Shown piece by piece: positions 7,189-14,929 of a DNA stretch of 16,055 bases. This DNA is from DASYYE01 sp035946955. Its GTDB lineage: Bacteria > Actinomycetota > Actinomycetes > Streptosporangiales > Streptosporangiaceae. The stretch covers positions 1-16,055 of the forward strand of contig DASYYE010000339.1 in NCBI GenBank assembly GCA_035946955.1, written 5' to 3'. Position 1 is the first letter of the stretch. Each line of letters starts with the position of its first letter. Both the position numbers and the translations under genes were made by a program. The notes beneath the pieces are model-generated. The model worked only from the letters and a program-made list of their open reading frames with translations. It ran no database searches and was not told the origin of the DNA.

Positions 7189-8322
7189 ATGACGAGGCGC
7201 ATCAAGCGGACAATGGCCCTGTGCCTGGGCTCGGCGGCATGCCTGGCCATGACGGCTGGACCGTCGTCCGGGCAGCCAGCGGCCCCGGTGGGCGGCTCTG
7301 AGCTGGCCGGGCACGGAGTGGCGGTCAACTACCCGCCGCACGGCGCCCAGGCACTGCCCTACATCCCCGCCTCGGCCTATGTGGTCGCTGACGCGGGGAC
7401 CGGCCAGGTGCTGGCGGCCAAGGACCCGCACGGTCAGTTCGGCCCGGCCAGCACACTGAAGGTGCTGACCGCGGTCACCCTCATGCCGGTGCTGAACCCC
7501 AACATGACCGTGGTCGCCTCCGCCAAGGCCGCCAACGTGACCCCGAGCAAGGTGGGGCTGATCGCAGGCGACAGCTACCGGGTGTCCGACCTGTTCAAGG
7601 CCTTGCTCATGATCTCCGCCAACGACGCGGCGATCGCCCTGGCCGACGCGACCGGGTCATACGCCAAAGCGATCACGATGATGAACGCGGAAGCACACCA
7701 CCTGCAGGCAGACGACACGGTGGCGAAGACCCCCAACGGGCTCAACCGGGCCGGCCAGCACACCTCCGCCTACGACGAGGCCCTGATCGCACGTCAGGCG
7801 CTGGCCGTACCAGGGCTCATGCAGGACGAAGCGATCCGGGTCACCACGTTCCCGGTGAAGCCCCACCACAAGCCCGTCACACTGTGGAACCAGAACACGA
7901 TGCTGGAGACCTACCCGGGCGACCTGGGCGGGAAGATCGGCTGGACCACCGACACCAAGACCACCTTCATCGGCTGGGCCCGCCGCGGCGGCCACACCCT
8001 CATCGTGACCATGCTCCACATGCGGCCGCTGACCGAGCTGGTCTACGCGGCCAAGCTGCTGGACTGGGGGTTCGCCATGGACGGCCGCGTCAGGCCGGCC
8101 GGCTACCTGGTCCGTCCACTGTCCGCCACACCCACACACCGCAAGGCCGGGGCCGCCGCAGTGCCCGCTGCCACGCCGGTGCGACCGGGCTCGGCCCTGG
8201 GCAGCCCCGCGGACCCGCTGACAGTGCCACTGGCCATCGGCCTCGTAGTCGCCTTGGTCACGGTGGTCGTGGCCGCGCGGCTGTCAGCGCGCCGGCAGCC
8301 CCGCGCCCGCTCACCACGCTGA
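7189..8322 (+). CDS. dacC: D-alanyl-D-alanine carboxypeptidase (S11 / low-molecular-mass penicillin-binding protein)
   Basis: A 377-residue serine D,D-carboxypeptidase that trims the terminal D-Ala from peptidoglycan stem peptides outside the membrane. The three active-site motifs are visible: S88-T-L-K91 (nucleophile and general base), S143-A-N145, and K249-I-G251 in place of the commoner KTG. An N-terminal signal peptide runs over about residues 1-30 (basic MTRRIKR, then hydrophobic ALCLGSAACLAM). A C-terminal transmembrane helix (about 343-362) followed by an Arg-rich tail anchors it with the catalytic domain outside. The ATG at 7189 gives the usual basic start of the signal peptide; ATG 7213 is an alternative. 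It ends one base before the convergent glpD stop. The gene symbol is by family only. Confidence 0.88.
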   Translation: MTRRIKRTMALCLGSAACLAMTAGPSSGQPAAPVGGSELAGHGVAVNYPPHGAQALPYIPASAYVVADAGTGQVLAAKDPHGQFGPASTLKVLTAVTLMPVLNPNMTVVASAKAANVTPSKVGLIAGDSYRVSDLFKALLMISANDAAIALADATGSYAKAITMMNAEAHHLQADDTVAKTPNGLNRAGQHTSAYDEALIARQALAVPGLMQDEAIRVTTFPVKPHHKPVTLWNQNTMLETYPGDLGGKIGWTTDTKTTFIGWARRGGHTLIVTMLHMRPLTELVYAAKLLDWGFAMDGRVRPAGYLVRPLSATPTHRKAGAAAVPAATPVRPGSALGSPADPLTVPLAIGLVVALVTVVVAARLSARRQPRARSPR

Positions 8323-8323
8323 C

Positions 8324-10036
8324 TCAGCGCCCGGCGCGCGCCACCTCCGGCTCGGCCTCGCTGGGGCTCGCCGGGGCCTGCTCGGCCGTGCGTGCGGCAG
8401 CGACGCTCGCGCGGTAGCCCTGGACCTCCCGTGCGACCTGACGGGCGTCCCACCGCATCGTCTCCGCCATCAGGCCGGCGACCTCCTCGGCGACCACCAC
8501 CCCCCGGTCGGGGGTCTCGATGGCGATGTGGGTGCGCCGGGCCAGTACGTCTTCGAGATGGCGGGCACCTTCGTGGGAGGCGGCGTAGACGACCTCCGCC
8601 CGGAGGTAGTCATCGGCGCCCGCAAGCGGCCTGGCCAGTCCTGGGCTGGCCTGGATGAGGCCGATCACTTCTCTCGCCAGCGACCCGTACCTGCGGAGCA
8701 GGTGCTCGATCCTCGCCACGTGCAGGCCGGAGGACGACGCCAGCCGGTAGCGGGCGTTCCACAGCGCCTGGTGACCGTCGGCACCGACCAGCGGCACCCG
8801 GTCGGTGCACGAGGCCGGGGTACGCCAGTCGAGGCCGTGCGCCACCGCGTCGACCGCGTCCCGGGCCATGATCCGGTACGTCGTGTACTTCCCGCCCGCC
8901 ACCAGCACCAGCCCGGGTACCGGGTTGGCGACCACGTGCTCCCGCGACAGCCGGGAGGTCGACTCGGACTCGCCGGACAGCAGCGGGCGCAGCCCGGCAT
9001 ACACGCCGGTGATGTCGTCGGTGGTCAGCGGCGTGGCGAGTATCCGGTTCGCCTGGTCGAGCAGGTAGTCGATGTCGGCACGGGTCGCCCCGGGCTCGGC
9101 CTTCTCGCCTGCCCACTCGGTGTCGGTGGTGCCGATGATCCAGTGCCGTTCCCACGGGATGATGAACAGCACGCTGACCGGCGTGCGCATGATGATCCCG
9201 GTCGAGGAGTGGATGCGGTCCTTGGGGACCACGATGTGGACGCCCTTGGAGACCCGCAGGTTGATGGTGCCGCGACCACCCACCATCGCCTGGACCTCAT
9301 CGGTCCACACACCCGTGGCGTTGACCACCTGCTGGGCCCGGATCTCGAGCTCCGCGCCGCTCTCCAGGTCGAGCGCGCGGGCACCGGTCACCCTGGCGCC
9401 CTCCCGCAGCAGCCCGGTCACCTGGACGCGTGAGGCGACCTCGGCGCCGAAGTTCGCCGCGGTCCGGACCAGGGTCAGCACGAACCGCGCGTCGTCGACC
9501 TGGGCGTCCCAGTAGGCCACCCCACCGTCGATCACGGGACGCGCCAGCCCCGGTGCCAGCCGCAGGGCCGCGCGCCGGGACAGCTGACGGTGCGACGGCA
9601 GGCCCTTGGCCTGGCCGAACGAGAAGGCGAGCGCATCGTAGGCCGCCACACCGGTGCCGATGTAGGCCCGCTCCCACACGTGGTGGGTGAGCGGGAAGAG
9701 GAACGGGACCGGCTGGACCAGGTGCGGTGCGATCACGCCCAGCAGCAGCGACCGTTCGGTGAGGGCCTCCCGGACCAGGCCGATATCGAGCCGTTCCAGG
9801 TAGCGCAGACCGCCGTGGATGAGCTTGCTGGAGCGCGACGACGTGCCTGAGGCGAAGTCGCGGGCCTCGACCAAGCCCACCGACAGCCCACGGCTGGCTG
9901 CGTCGAGCGCCACGCCCGCACCGACGACGCCACCACCGATGACCAGCACCTGGAGTTCGGTGCCAGCGAGCACGGCGAGTGCCGCCGACCGCCGCTGCGG
10001 GCTCAGCCCGGTTGTCTGCATTGCTCCGCTCACCAC
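8324..10036 (-). CDS. glpD: Aerobic glycerol-3-phosphate dehydrogenase
   Basis: A 570-residue FAD enzyme that oxidises sn-glycerol-3-phosphate to dihydroxyacetone phosphate and passes electrons to membrane quinone. Dinucleotide-binding motif GGGVVG at 34-39 within LQVLVIGGGVVGAGVALDAA; SSRSSKLIHGGLRYLE at about 66-81 is the GlpD signature; later blocks VNATGVW, KGVHIVVPKDR and TDTEW, ending in the C-terminal DAO domain (from about 400). A 30-residue tail rich in Ala/Glu follows. The GTG at 10036 is supported by a TANNNT box exactly 6 bases upstream; ATG 10021 (residue 6) is an alternative. In M. tuberculosis glpD2 lies next to lpdA; here the two are separated by the mutase and carboxypeptidase genes. 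Confidence 0.93.
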   Translation of the reverse strand: MVSGAMQTTGLSPQRRSAALAVLAGTELQVLVIGGGVVGAGVALDAASRGLSVGLVEARDFASGTSSRSSKLIHGGLRYLERLDIGLVREALTERSLLLGVIAPHLVQPVPFLFPLTHHVWERAYIGTGVAAYDALAFSFGQAKGLPSHRQLSRRAALRLAPGLARPVIDGGVAYWDAQVDDARFVLTLVRTAANFGAEVASRVQVTGLLREGARVTGARALDLESGAELEIRAQQVVNATGVWTDEVQAMVGGRGTINLRVSKGVHIVVPKDRIHSSTGIIMRTPVSVLFIIPWERHWIIGTTDTEWAGEKAEPGATRADIDYLLDQANRILATPLTTDDITGVYAGLRPLLSGESESTSRLSREHVVANPVPGLVLVAGGKYTTYRIMARDAVDAVAHGLDWRTPASCTDRVPLVGADGHQALWNARYRLASSSGLHVARIEHLLRRYGSLAREVIGLIQASPGLARPLAGADDYLRAEVVYAASHEGARHLEDVLARRTHIAIETPDRGVVVAEEVAGLMAETMRWDARQVAREVQGYRASVAAARTAEQAPASPSEAEPEVARAGR

Positions 10037-10042
10037 ATGCCG

Positions 10043-10048
10043 AAAGTA
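10043..10048 (-). promoter_or_regulatory. -10 box of a leaderless promoter (glpD)
   Basis: On the minus strand TACTTT lies exactly 6 bases (CGGCAT) before the GTG at 10036, matching the geometry seen at 2808 and 6579. No Shine-Dalgarno precedes this GTG. Confidence 0.55.
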
Positions 10049-10105
10049 ACATCCCGCTGGTACGGGGGTTGCCGTGGTGGCCAGGTCCGAGGCCGTGCCA
10101 AACCA

Positions 10106-10342
10106 TCACAGAGGGGGACCCATGGGATAAGGGCCGGCTCCGGCGCTGAGCTCGGTCTGTCTCATCAGCGCCAGCAGGTCCTGAGGGGAGCTGGCGTGGA
10201 CGATGGTGCCCGGCGGGACGTTGAACATCGGGTACGCCCAGAACAGGCGGCTGTGGTAGCCCCAGGTGACGGACCAGTGCGGGTTTTGTTGCTCAAGGCT
10301 GGCGGCCGTTGCGCGCTCGTCCGCGTCATAGACGGCGTTCAT
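10106..10342 (-). CDS. Small hypothetical protein (78 aa)
   Basis: I do not recognise a named family. From the ATG at 10342 it reads 78 residues: an acidic/Ala start (MNAVYDADERATAASLEQQ), an aromatic-rich core (HWSVTWGYHSRLFWAYPMF), then IVHASSPQDLLALMRQTE and a Pro-rich end. Codon use is strongly coding-like. The layout, a Trp-containing segment followed by a 'hA.SP.dLl..i' helix, is reminiscent of short actinobacterial proteins of unknown function found near regulators, but that is only an impression. No Shine-Dalgarno is evident, and the frame is open further upstream to 10489, though that part looks non-coding. It is divergent from the propeller gene. Confidence 0.6.
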   Translation of the reverse strand: MNAVYDADERATAASLEQQNPHWSVTWGYHSRLFWAYPMFNVPPGTIVHASSPQDLLALMRQTELSAGAGPYPMGPPL

Positions 10343-10453
10343 GCCCACCGGGTGGCGTATGGGACGAGGCTTAGCTGGAGTGCGTGTGCTGTCCGTGTGG
10401 TGCAGCCCTGACAGATGGTGCGAAACACGGCGTGACACTACATGCTGTCGTAC

Positions 10454-10475
10454 CCACCCCCCCGATTGGGGGTGG
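10454..10475. promoter_or_regulatory. GC-rich hairpin between divergent genes
   Basis: CCACCCCC (10454-10461) pairs with GGGGGTGG (10468-10475) over 8 bp with a 6-base loop. It lies between the starts of the 78-aa gene and the propeller gene, so it would be in the 5' region of one of them or act as an operator. Without a T-run it is not a typical terminator. Confidence 0.35.
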
Positions 10476-10519
10476 CGTATTCCTGCCACGGCATTCAGCG
10501 CGCCTGCCCGCAGCGGTCA

Positions 10520-10525
10520 TACTCT
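10520..10525 (+). promoter_or_regulatory. Candidate -10 box upstream of the propeller gene
   Basis: TACTCT matches TANNNT and would place the transcript start near 10532, giving a short leader that includes the GAGGTG Shine-Dalgarno at 10545. No clear -35 is visible. Confidence 0.25.
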
Positions 10526-10554
10526 GTCTGGGCTTGGCGGAAACGAGGTGGGAA

Positions 10555-11796
10555 ATGCTGTCTGTCCGCCGCTTCATGAGGTACGCATTCTCCGCCGCTG
10601 TCGTGGGCGTGGTGGCCGCACCGGCCGTCCCCGCAGCCGCGGCAGCCGGCGGAGCCATGGGGGCCGTCCGGATGGCAACGGCCGGGGGCCGGGGTGCGGC
10701 CGGCTGTGCTGGGTGGTCGGTGCTGCCCAGCCCCGACCTTGCCGGGTGGGACTCGCTGCGGGCAGTCACCGCGACCTCGGCCACGGGCGCCTGGGCGGTC
10801 GGCACCGTTACCAGCGGCCGCACCACCTCTGCCATGGCCCAGCGCTGGGATGGGCGGTCATGGCGAGCGGCCCGGCTCCCGGACGGCACCTACCACAACG
10901 TCAACGAACTCGACAGCGTCGCCGCCGACTCCCCCCGTGATGTGTGGGCGGTCGGCCGGAGCATGGGGCCGACCCACGGCATGCAGCCACAGACCACCCT
11001 GGCGGAACACTGGGATGGCCGGGCATGGTCGGTGGTCCCCACCCCGGTGCGCCAGGACAGCCCTCAGTTCGCCAGCGTTGCCGCCCTGTCCCCCGCTGAC
11101 GTGTGGGCGGTAGGCGATGTGTTCAACACCTCACAGCCGCCGTACGGGCGGACCCTGACCGAACACTTCGACGGCCGGTCCTGGCGGGCAGTCCCCAGCC
11201 CGAACCCCGGGCCACAGGACGACTCACTCGACGCGGTGGCCGCAGTCAGCCCCAACGACGTCTGGGCGGTGGGCAACGCGTCACCGGCACTGGGCGTCGT
11301 TCTCACGCTCGCTGAGCACTGGGACGGCCGCCACTGGCGGGTGGTCCCCACGCCCAACGTGCCCGGCTCTGGCTTCACCGTGCTCGAGTCCATCGCGGCC
11401 CGCTCGGCCAGTGACATATGGACAGCAGGCTTCTACGACAGCAACGCCGGGTACGGCAGCCTGTTCGAGCACTGGGACGGAAAGCAGTGGCACCTGGTGA
11501 CGGCCCCGCTGACCCCTGGCGGCCAGGAGGAACTGCCGGGCCTGGTCACTGTCGGCACCGACCAGGCATGGGCGGTGGGCGGCTTCGAGGGGACGCTGAC
11601 AGAACACTGGGCCGGCCACCGGTGGGTGAAAGTGCCCAGCCCCGACCCGGGAAGCTTCGCCAACTTCCTGTCCGCGGTCACCGCCGTCCCCCGGACGGGC
11701 CAGCTCCTGGCCGTGGGCTACCAGCAGGACAGCGGCCACCCGGCCAAGACTCTGGTGCTCAGCGACTGTGTGACCGGACCACACCGCCGGGGTTGA
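10555..11796 (+). CDS. Secreted beta-propeller repeat protein
   Basis: A 413-residue exported protein. The signal peptide covers about residues 1-31 (MLSVRRFMRYAFSAAVVG, then Ala-rich region with AxA sites). The rest is built of about seven repeats of roughly 45-55 residues, each with a D-V-W-A-V-G strand, an L-x-E-H-W-D-G-R-x-W strand and a V-V-P-T/S-P turn: AWAVG, DVWAVG (three times), DIWTAG, AWAVG and LLAVG. This count fits a seven-bladed propeller. The only two cysteines of the mature part, C51 before the first blade and C405 after the last, could form a disulfide closing the ring. The ATG at 10555 follows GAGGTG and begins the signal peptide; the frame is open upstream to 10384 but that part is not signal-like. 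Ligand or partner unknown; no catalytic motif seen. It ends 4 bases from the convergent guaB3 stop. Confidence 0.8.
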   Translation: MLSVRRFMRYAFSAAVVGVVAAPAVPAAAAAGGAMGAVRMATAGGRGAAGCAGWSVLPSPDLAGWDSLRAVTATSATGAWAVGTVTSGRTTSAMAQRWDGRSWRAARLPDGTYHNVNELDSVAADSPRDVWAVGRSMGPTHGMQPQTTLAEHWDGRAWSVVPTPVRQDSPQFASVAALSPADVWAVGDVFNTSQPPYGRTLTEHFDGRSWRAVPSPNPGPQDDSLDAVAAVSPNDVWAVGNASPALGVVLTLAEHWDGRHWRVVPTPNVPGSGFTVLESIAARSASDIWTAGFYDSNAGYGSLFEHWDGKQWHLVTAPLTPGGQEELPGLVTVGTDQAWAVGGFEGTLTEHWAGHRWVKVPSPDPGSFANFLSAVTAVPRTGQLLAVGYQQDSGHPAKTLVLSDCVTGPHRRG

Positions 11797-11800
11797 GGGT

Positions 11801-12925
11801 TCAGCGGCGTGTCCCGCTCCCCGGGGTGACGACCACCTCGACCCGCTGGAACTCCTTGAGGTCGGAGTACCCGGAGGTGGCCATGGTGCGCCGCAGTGCG
11901 CCGACCAGGTTCAGCGAGCCGTCCGCCACACTGGAAGGCCCGTGGAGGATCTGCTCCAAGGTGCCGACCGTGCCCACCTGCACGCGGGCGCCACGCGGCA
12001 GGTCCGGGTGGTGCGCCTCGCTGCCCCAGTGGTAGCCGCGGCCGGGTGCCTGTTCCGCCCGGGCGAACGGGGAGCCCACCATCACCGCGTCCGCTCCACA
12101 GGCCAGGGCCTTGGCAATGTCCCCGCTGCGGGTCATCCCGCCGTCGGCGATCACGTGGACGTACCGCCCGCCGGACTCGTCCAGGTAGTCCCGCCGGGCA
12201 GCCGCCACATCGGCGATCGCGGTGGCCATCGGCACCACCACGCCGAGCACCGCCGCCGTGGTGTGGCCGGAACCACCGCCGAACCCGGCCAGAACCCCGG
12301 CTGCCCCGGTGCGCATGAGGTGCAGCGCAGCGGTGTAGGTGGCGCAGCCACCCACGATGACCGGCACGTCGAGCTCGTAGATGAACTGCTTGAGGTTCAG
12401 CGGCTCAGCCTCGCTGGAGACGTGTTCGGCCGACACGGTGGTGCCGCGGATGACGAGGATGTCCACGCCAGCGTCGATGACGGCCTTGTAGTACCGCACA
12501 GTGCGCTGCGGTGACAGGCGGGCCGCCGTGGTGACGCCAGCCGAGCGGACCTCCCCGATGCAGCGGCCGATCAGGTCTTCTTTGATGGGCTCCGTGTAGA
12601 TCTCCTGGAGCCTGCGGGTGGCCACCTCATCGGACAGGCCGGTCACCTCGGCGAGTACCGGCTCGGGGTCCTCGTAGCGGGTCCACAGCCCTTCCAGGTC
12701 GAGCACGGCCAGCCCGCCCAACTGGCCGATCTGGGATGCCGTCGCTGGTGAGACCACGCTGTCCATCGGGCTGACGACCAGCGGCAGGTCGAACCGGTAG
12801 GCATCGATCTGCCATGCGGTCGAGACCTCCGCTGGGTCCCGGGTGCGACGCGAGGGCACGATCCCGATCTCGTCGAGGGAGTAGGCACGCCGCCCGCTCT
12901 TCCCCTTGCCGATCTCCACGCTCAC
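11801..12925 (-). CDS. guaB3: GuaB3 family IMP dehydrogenase-related protein
   Basis: A 374-residue TIM-barrel protein of the IMP dehydrogenase/GMP reductase superfamily without the CBS pair, matching the actinobacterial GuaB3 family in length. Visible: start MSVEIGKGKSGRRAY, then IVPSRRTRDP, SPMDSVVSP near the phosphate/substrate site, YVHVIADGGM, GADAVMVGSPFARA, and the late GYSDLKEFQRVEV. In the loop that carries the catalytic Cys of IMPDH, this protein has GGGSGHTT with His221. As far as I recall this His is common in actinobacterial GuaB3, so canonical IMPDH chemistry is doubtful and the role is uncertain. I chose GTG 12925 because AGGAGG (12934-12939) lies 8 bases upstream; GTG 12934 would overlap that site. 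It follows guaB by 37 bases, almost certainly in one operon. Confidence 0.9.
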   Translation of the reverse strand: MSVEIGKGKSGRRAYSLDEIGIVPSRRTRDPAEVSTAWQIDAYRFDLPLVVSPMDSVVSPATASQIGQLGGLAVLDLEGLWTRYEDPEPVLAEVTGLSDEVATRRLQEIYTEPIKEDLIGRCIGEVRSAGVTTAARLSPQRTVRYYKAVIDAGVDILVIRGTTVSAEHVSSEAEPLNLKQFIYELDVPVIVGGCATYTAALHLMRTGAAGVLAGFGGGSGHTTAAVLGVVVPMATAIADVAAARRDYLDESGGRYVHVIADGGMTRSGDIAKALACGADAVMVGSPFARAEQAPGRGYHWGSEAHHPDLPRGARVQVGTVGTLEQILHGPSSVADGSLNLVGALRRTMATSGYSDLKEFQRVEVVVTPGSGTRR

Positions 12926-12933
12926 GCGGGCCA

Positions 12934-12939
12934 CCTCCT
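12934..12939 (-). promoter_or_regulatory. Ribosome-binding site deciding the guaB3 start
   Basis: A perfect AGGAGG on the minus strand, 8 bases before GTG 12925. The upstream in-frame GTG at 12934 overlaps this sequence and therefore cannot use it. Confidence 0.75.
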
Positions 12940-12962
12940 GTGGCGGCGGATCCTCCGCAGCC

Positions 12963-14441
12963 TCATGCGGGCCGCCTGCGGTAGTTGGGCGCGTCCGCGG
13001 TCATCTGGATGTCGTGGGGGTGGCTCTCCACCACACCCGCCGAGGTGACCTGGACGAACCGGGCCTCCTGCAGCTCGGCGATGGTCCGTGCGCCGCAGAA
13101 CCCCATGCCCGCGCGCAGGCCGCCCACCAGCTGGTTGGCGACGGCCGCCAGTGGCCCGGTATAGGGCACCTGGCCTTCGACGCCCTGGGGCACCAGTTTG
13201 TCCTCGCGCAGCGCGTCGTCGGTGAAGTAGCGGTCCTTGGAATACGACCTGCCACGCATGGCGCCGAGTGAGCCCATCCCCCGGTAGTGCTTGTACTGCT
13301 TGCCGTGTACGAAGACCATTTCGCCCGGCGCCTCCTCGCACCCGGCGAGGAGGCTGCCCACCATGACGGTGTCCGCACCGGCGGCGATCGCTTTGGCGAT
13401 GTCACCGGAGTGCTGGAGGCCACCGTCACCGATGACCGGCACCCCGGCCGGCCGGCACGCGAGCGCCGCCTCGTAGATCGCGGTGACCTGCGGGACTCCC
13501 ACCCCAGCCACCACCCGGGTGGTGCATATGGACCCCGGCCCGACCCCGACCTTCACCCCGTCCGCCCCGGCGTCGACCAGCGCCTGCGCACCCGCGCGGG
13601 TGGCGATATTGCCGCCGATGACATCGACCCGGAGGTTGGCCTTGGTCTGCGCGACCATGTCCAGGACGGCTTCGTGGTGCCCGTGGGCGGTGTCCACGAC
13701 CAGCAGGTCCACCCCGGCGTCGACGAGCGCCTGGGCGCGGCGCTTGGCATCTTCCCCCACGCCGACCGCGGCCCCCACCAGCAGCCGCCCCTCAGCATCC
13801 TTGCTGGCCAGCGGGAACTGCTCGCTCTTGCTGAAGTCCTTCACGGTGATCAGCCCGCGCAGCCGCCCGGCGTCATCGACGAGCGGGAGCTTCTCCACCT
13901 TGTGGCTGCGCAGCACGGCGAGCGCCTCGTCGCGGCCTACGCCGACCGGGGCGGTGACCAGGGGCATGGGTGTCATCACCGCGCCGACCCGGGCCGTCGG
14001 GTCGGCCTCGAACCGGATGTCGCGGTTGGTCACGATCCCGAGCAGCATCCCGTCCTCACCGGTGACCGGCACGCCTGAGATGCGGTACCGCGCGCACAGC
14101 GCCTCCACATCCGCGACCGTGGCGTCCGGCCCGCAGGTCACGGGGTTGGTGACCATCCCCGCCTCGGAACGCTTGACCATGTCGACCTGCTGTGCCTGGT
14201 CCTCGATCGAGAGGTTGCGGTGCAGCACCCCGATCCCGCCCTGACGGGCCATGGCCACCGCCATCCGGGCCTCGGTCACGGTGTCCATGGCGGCGGAGAC
14301 CAGTGGGATGCGCAGTGTGATGCGCCTGCTTATCCGCGCACTGGTGTCCGCGTCCGCAGGCATGGTGTGCGAGTGGGCAGGCAGGAGCAGCACGTCGTCG
14401 AAGGTCAGCGCAGGCGGGGCGAATTTGGCGTCGTCTGTCAT
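12963..14441 (-). CDS. guaB: IMP dehydrogenase
   Basis: A 492-residue enzyme oxidising IMP to XMP with NAD+, the committed step of guanine nucleotide synthesis. The catalytic loop GPGSICTTR (301-309) carries the nucleophile Cys306. The N-terminal FDDVLLLPA block, AMDTVTEARMA near 51-61 and GIGVLHRN near 70-76 are standard. Two CBS domains lie at about 96-210 (MVTNPVTCGPDATV and VMTPMPLVTA start each one), which regulate the enzyme by nucleotide binding. The flap motif KQYKHYRGMGS, the basic RGRSYSKDRYF and late GLRAGMGFCGARTI follow. I chose ATG 14441 because GGAGAAG (14446-14452) is correctly spaced and the usual N-terminus fits; GTG 14456 is upstream in frame. It sits between rsdA-like and guaB3 genes on the same strand. 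Confidence 0.96.
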   Translation of the reverse strand: MTDDAKFAPPALTFDDVLLLPAHSHTMPADADTSARISRRITLRIPLVSAAMDTVTEARMAVAMARQGGIGVLHRNLSIEDQAQQVDMVKRSEAGMVTNPVTCGPDATVADVEALCARYRISGVPVTGEDGMLLGIVTNRDIRFEADPTARVGAVMTPMPLVTAPVGVGRDEALAVLRSHKVEKLPLVDDAGRLRGLITVKDFSKSEQFPLASKDAEGRLLVGAAVGVGEDAKRRAQALVDAGVDLLVVDTAHGHHEAVLDMVAQTKANLRVDVIGGNIATRAGAQALVDAGADGVKVGVGPGSICTTRVVAGVGVPQVTAIYEAALACRPAGVPVIGDGGLQHSGDIAKAIAAGADTVMVGSLLAGCEEAPGEMVFVHGKQYKHYRGMGSLGAMRGRSYSKDRYFTDDALREDKLVPQGVEGQVPYTGPLAAVANQLVGGLRAGMGFCGARTIAELQEARFVQVTSAGVVESHPHDIQMTADAPNYRRRPA

Positions 14442-14488
14442 GGAGCTTCTCCGCACGTGGGGACGGCCTTGTCTCGCGGACGGGACTC

Positions 14489-14494
14489 AGTCTA
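14489..14494 (-). promoter_or_regulatory. Candidate -10 box for guaB
   Basis: TAGACT on the minus strand in the 93-base gap between the rsdA-like gene and guaB. A start near 14482 would give a leader of about 40 bases containing the GGAGAAG ribosome site, so guaB could be expressed independently of the sigma factor genes. No firm -35 is visible. Confidence 0.35.
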
Positions 14495-14534
14495 GGGCGT
14501 GGCCTGGGGAGGACGTCCGTGGACGGCCGCCCGT

Positions 14535-14927
14535 TCACCGGTGTGGTCGGCCCGGCCTCCTGGACCGTCCTGGCGCGGCGCCCACGCCGAGCCGGGCGAG
14601 CATGTCCGCCGCGACGAGACCCGCGGCCAGCAGGACGAACAAGCTCACGACCAGCACGGCCGCTGCCGTGTCCACCCAGGTCCGGGCGACGTGTGTGCTG
14701 CGGCGCGTGACGGCGGTGGCCGGCGGGCTGTCCACGTCAGCGGCCAGGCTGCTCAGCAGGCTGATCTCCACGTCCCCCAGTGCCCGTGCGGTCCGCAGCC
14801 GCCGTTTGGCGACCAGGTCGATGGCCAGGTCGGTGCGGCGGATCGCGGTCAGGTCCGCAGCGGGCCAGCCGTCAGTGGCCCACTGCGGCGCACCCCCGCT
14901 GTCCACGGGGTCACCATCGGAGCGCAC
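14535..14927 (-). CDS. rsdA: RsdA-like anti-sigma-D factor
   Basis: A 130-residue single-pass membrane protein with a cytoplasmic N-terminal part and one helix at about 86-108 (VDTAAAVLVVSLFVLLAAG). Residues 24-66 (ADLTAIRRTDLAIDLVAKRR, then GDVEISLLSSLAADVDSP) match the layout of the short RsdA sigma-binding region, a D-L-x-x-I/V...D-x-x-x-D-x-h motif followed by an 'LL..L..DVD' helix. In M. tuberculosis RsdA holds SigD inactive until proteolysis releases it. Position supports this: it starts 2 bases after the sigma gene stop, with GAGGG 7 bases before the GTG at 14927, so the two should be co-translated. The outer C-terminal part is only about 20 Arg/Pro-rich residues. Sequence similarity is short, so the identification leans partly on context. 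Confidence 0.72.
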   Translation of the reverse strand: MRSDGDPVDSGGAPQWATDGWPAADLTAIRRTDLAIDLVAKRRLRTARALGDVEISLLSSLAADVDSPPATAVTRRSTHVARTWVDTAAAVLVVSLFVLLAAGLVAADMLARLGVGAAPGRSRRPGRPHR

Positions 14928-14929
14928 CC

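Noticed and set aside
8528..9433. 301-codon plus-strand frame opposite glpD
   Set aside because: Antisense to a confidently identified enzyme; composition is typical of a GC-rich shadow frame.
10384..10554. 57-codon in-frame extension upstream of the propeller gene
   Set aside because: It would bury the signal peptide inside the protein, and the ATG at 10555 has a good ribosome site.
12926..12934. GTG at 12934 as the guaB3 start
   Set aside because: It overlaps the AGGAGG ribosome site, which is correctly spaced for GTG 12925, and the family N-terminus fits the later start.
13287..14244. Overlapping plus-strand frames opposite guaB
   Set aside because: Both are shadows of the IMPDH gene; no start signals or recognisable motifs.
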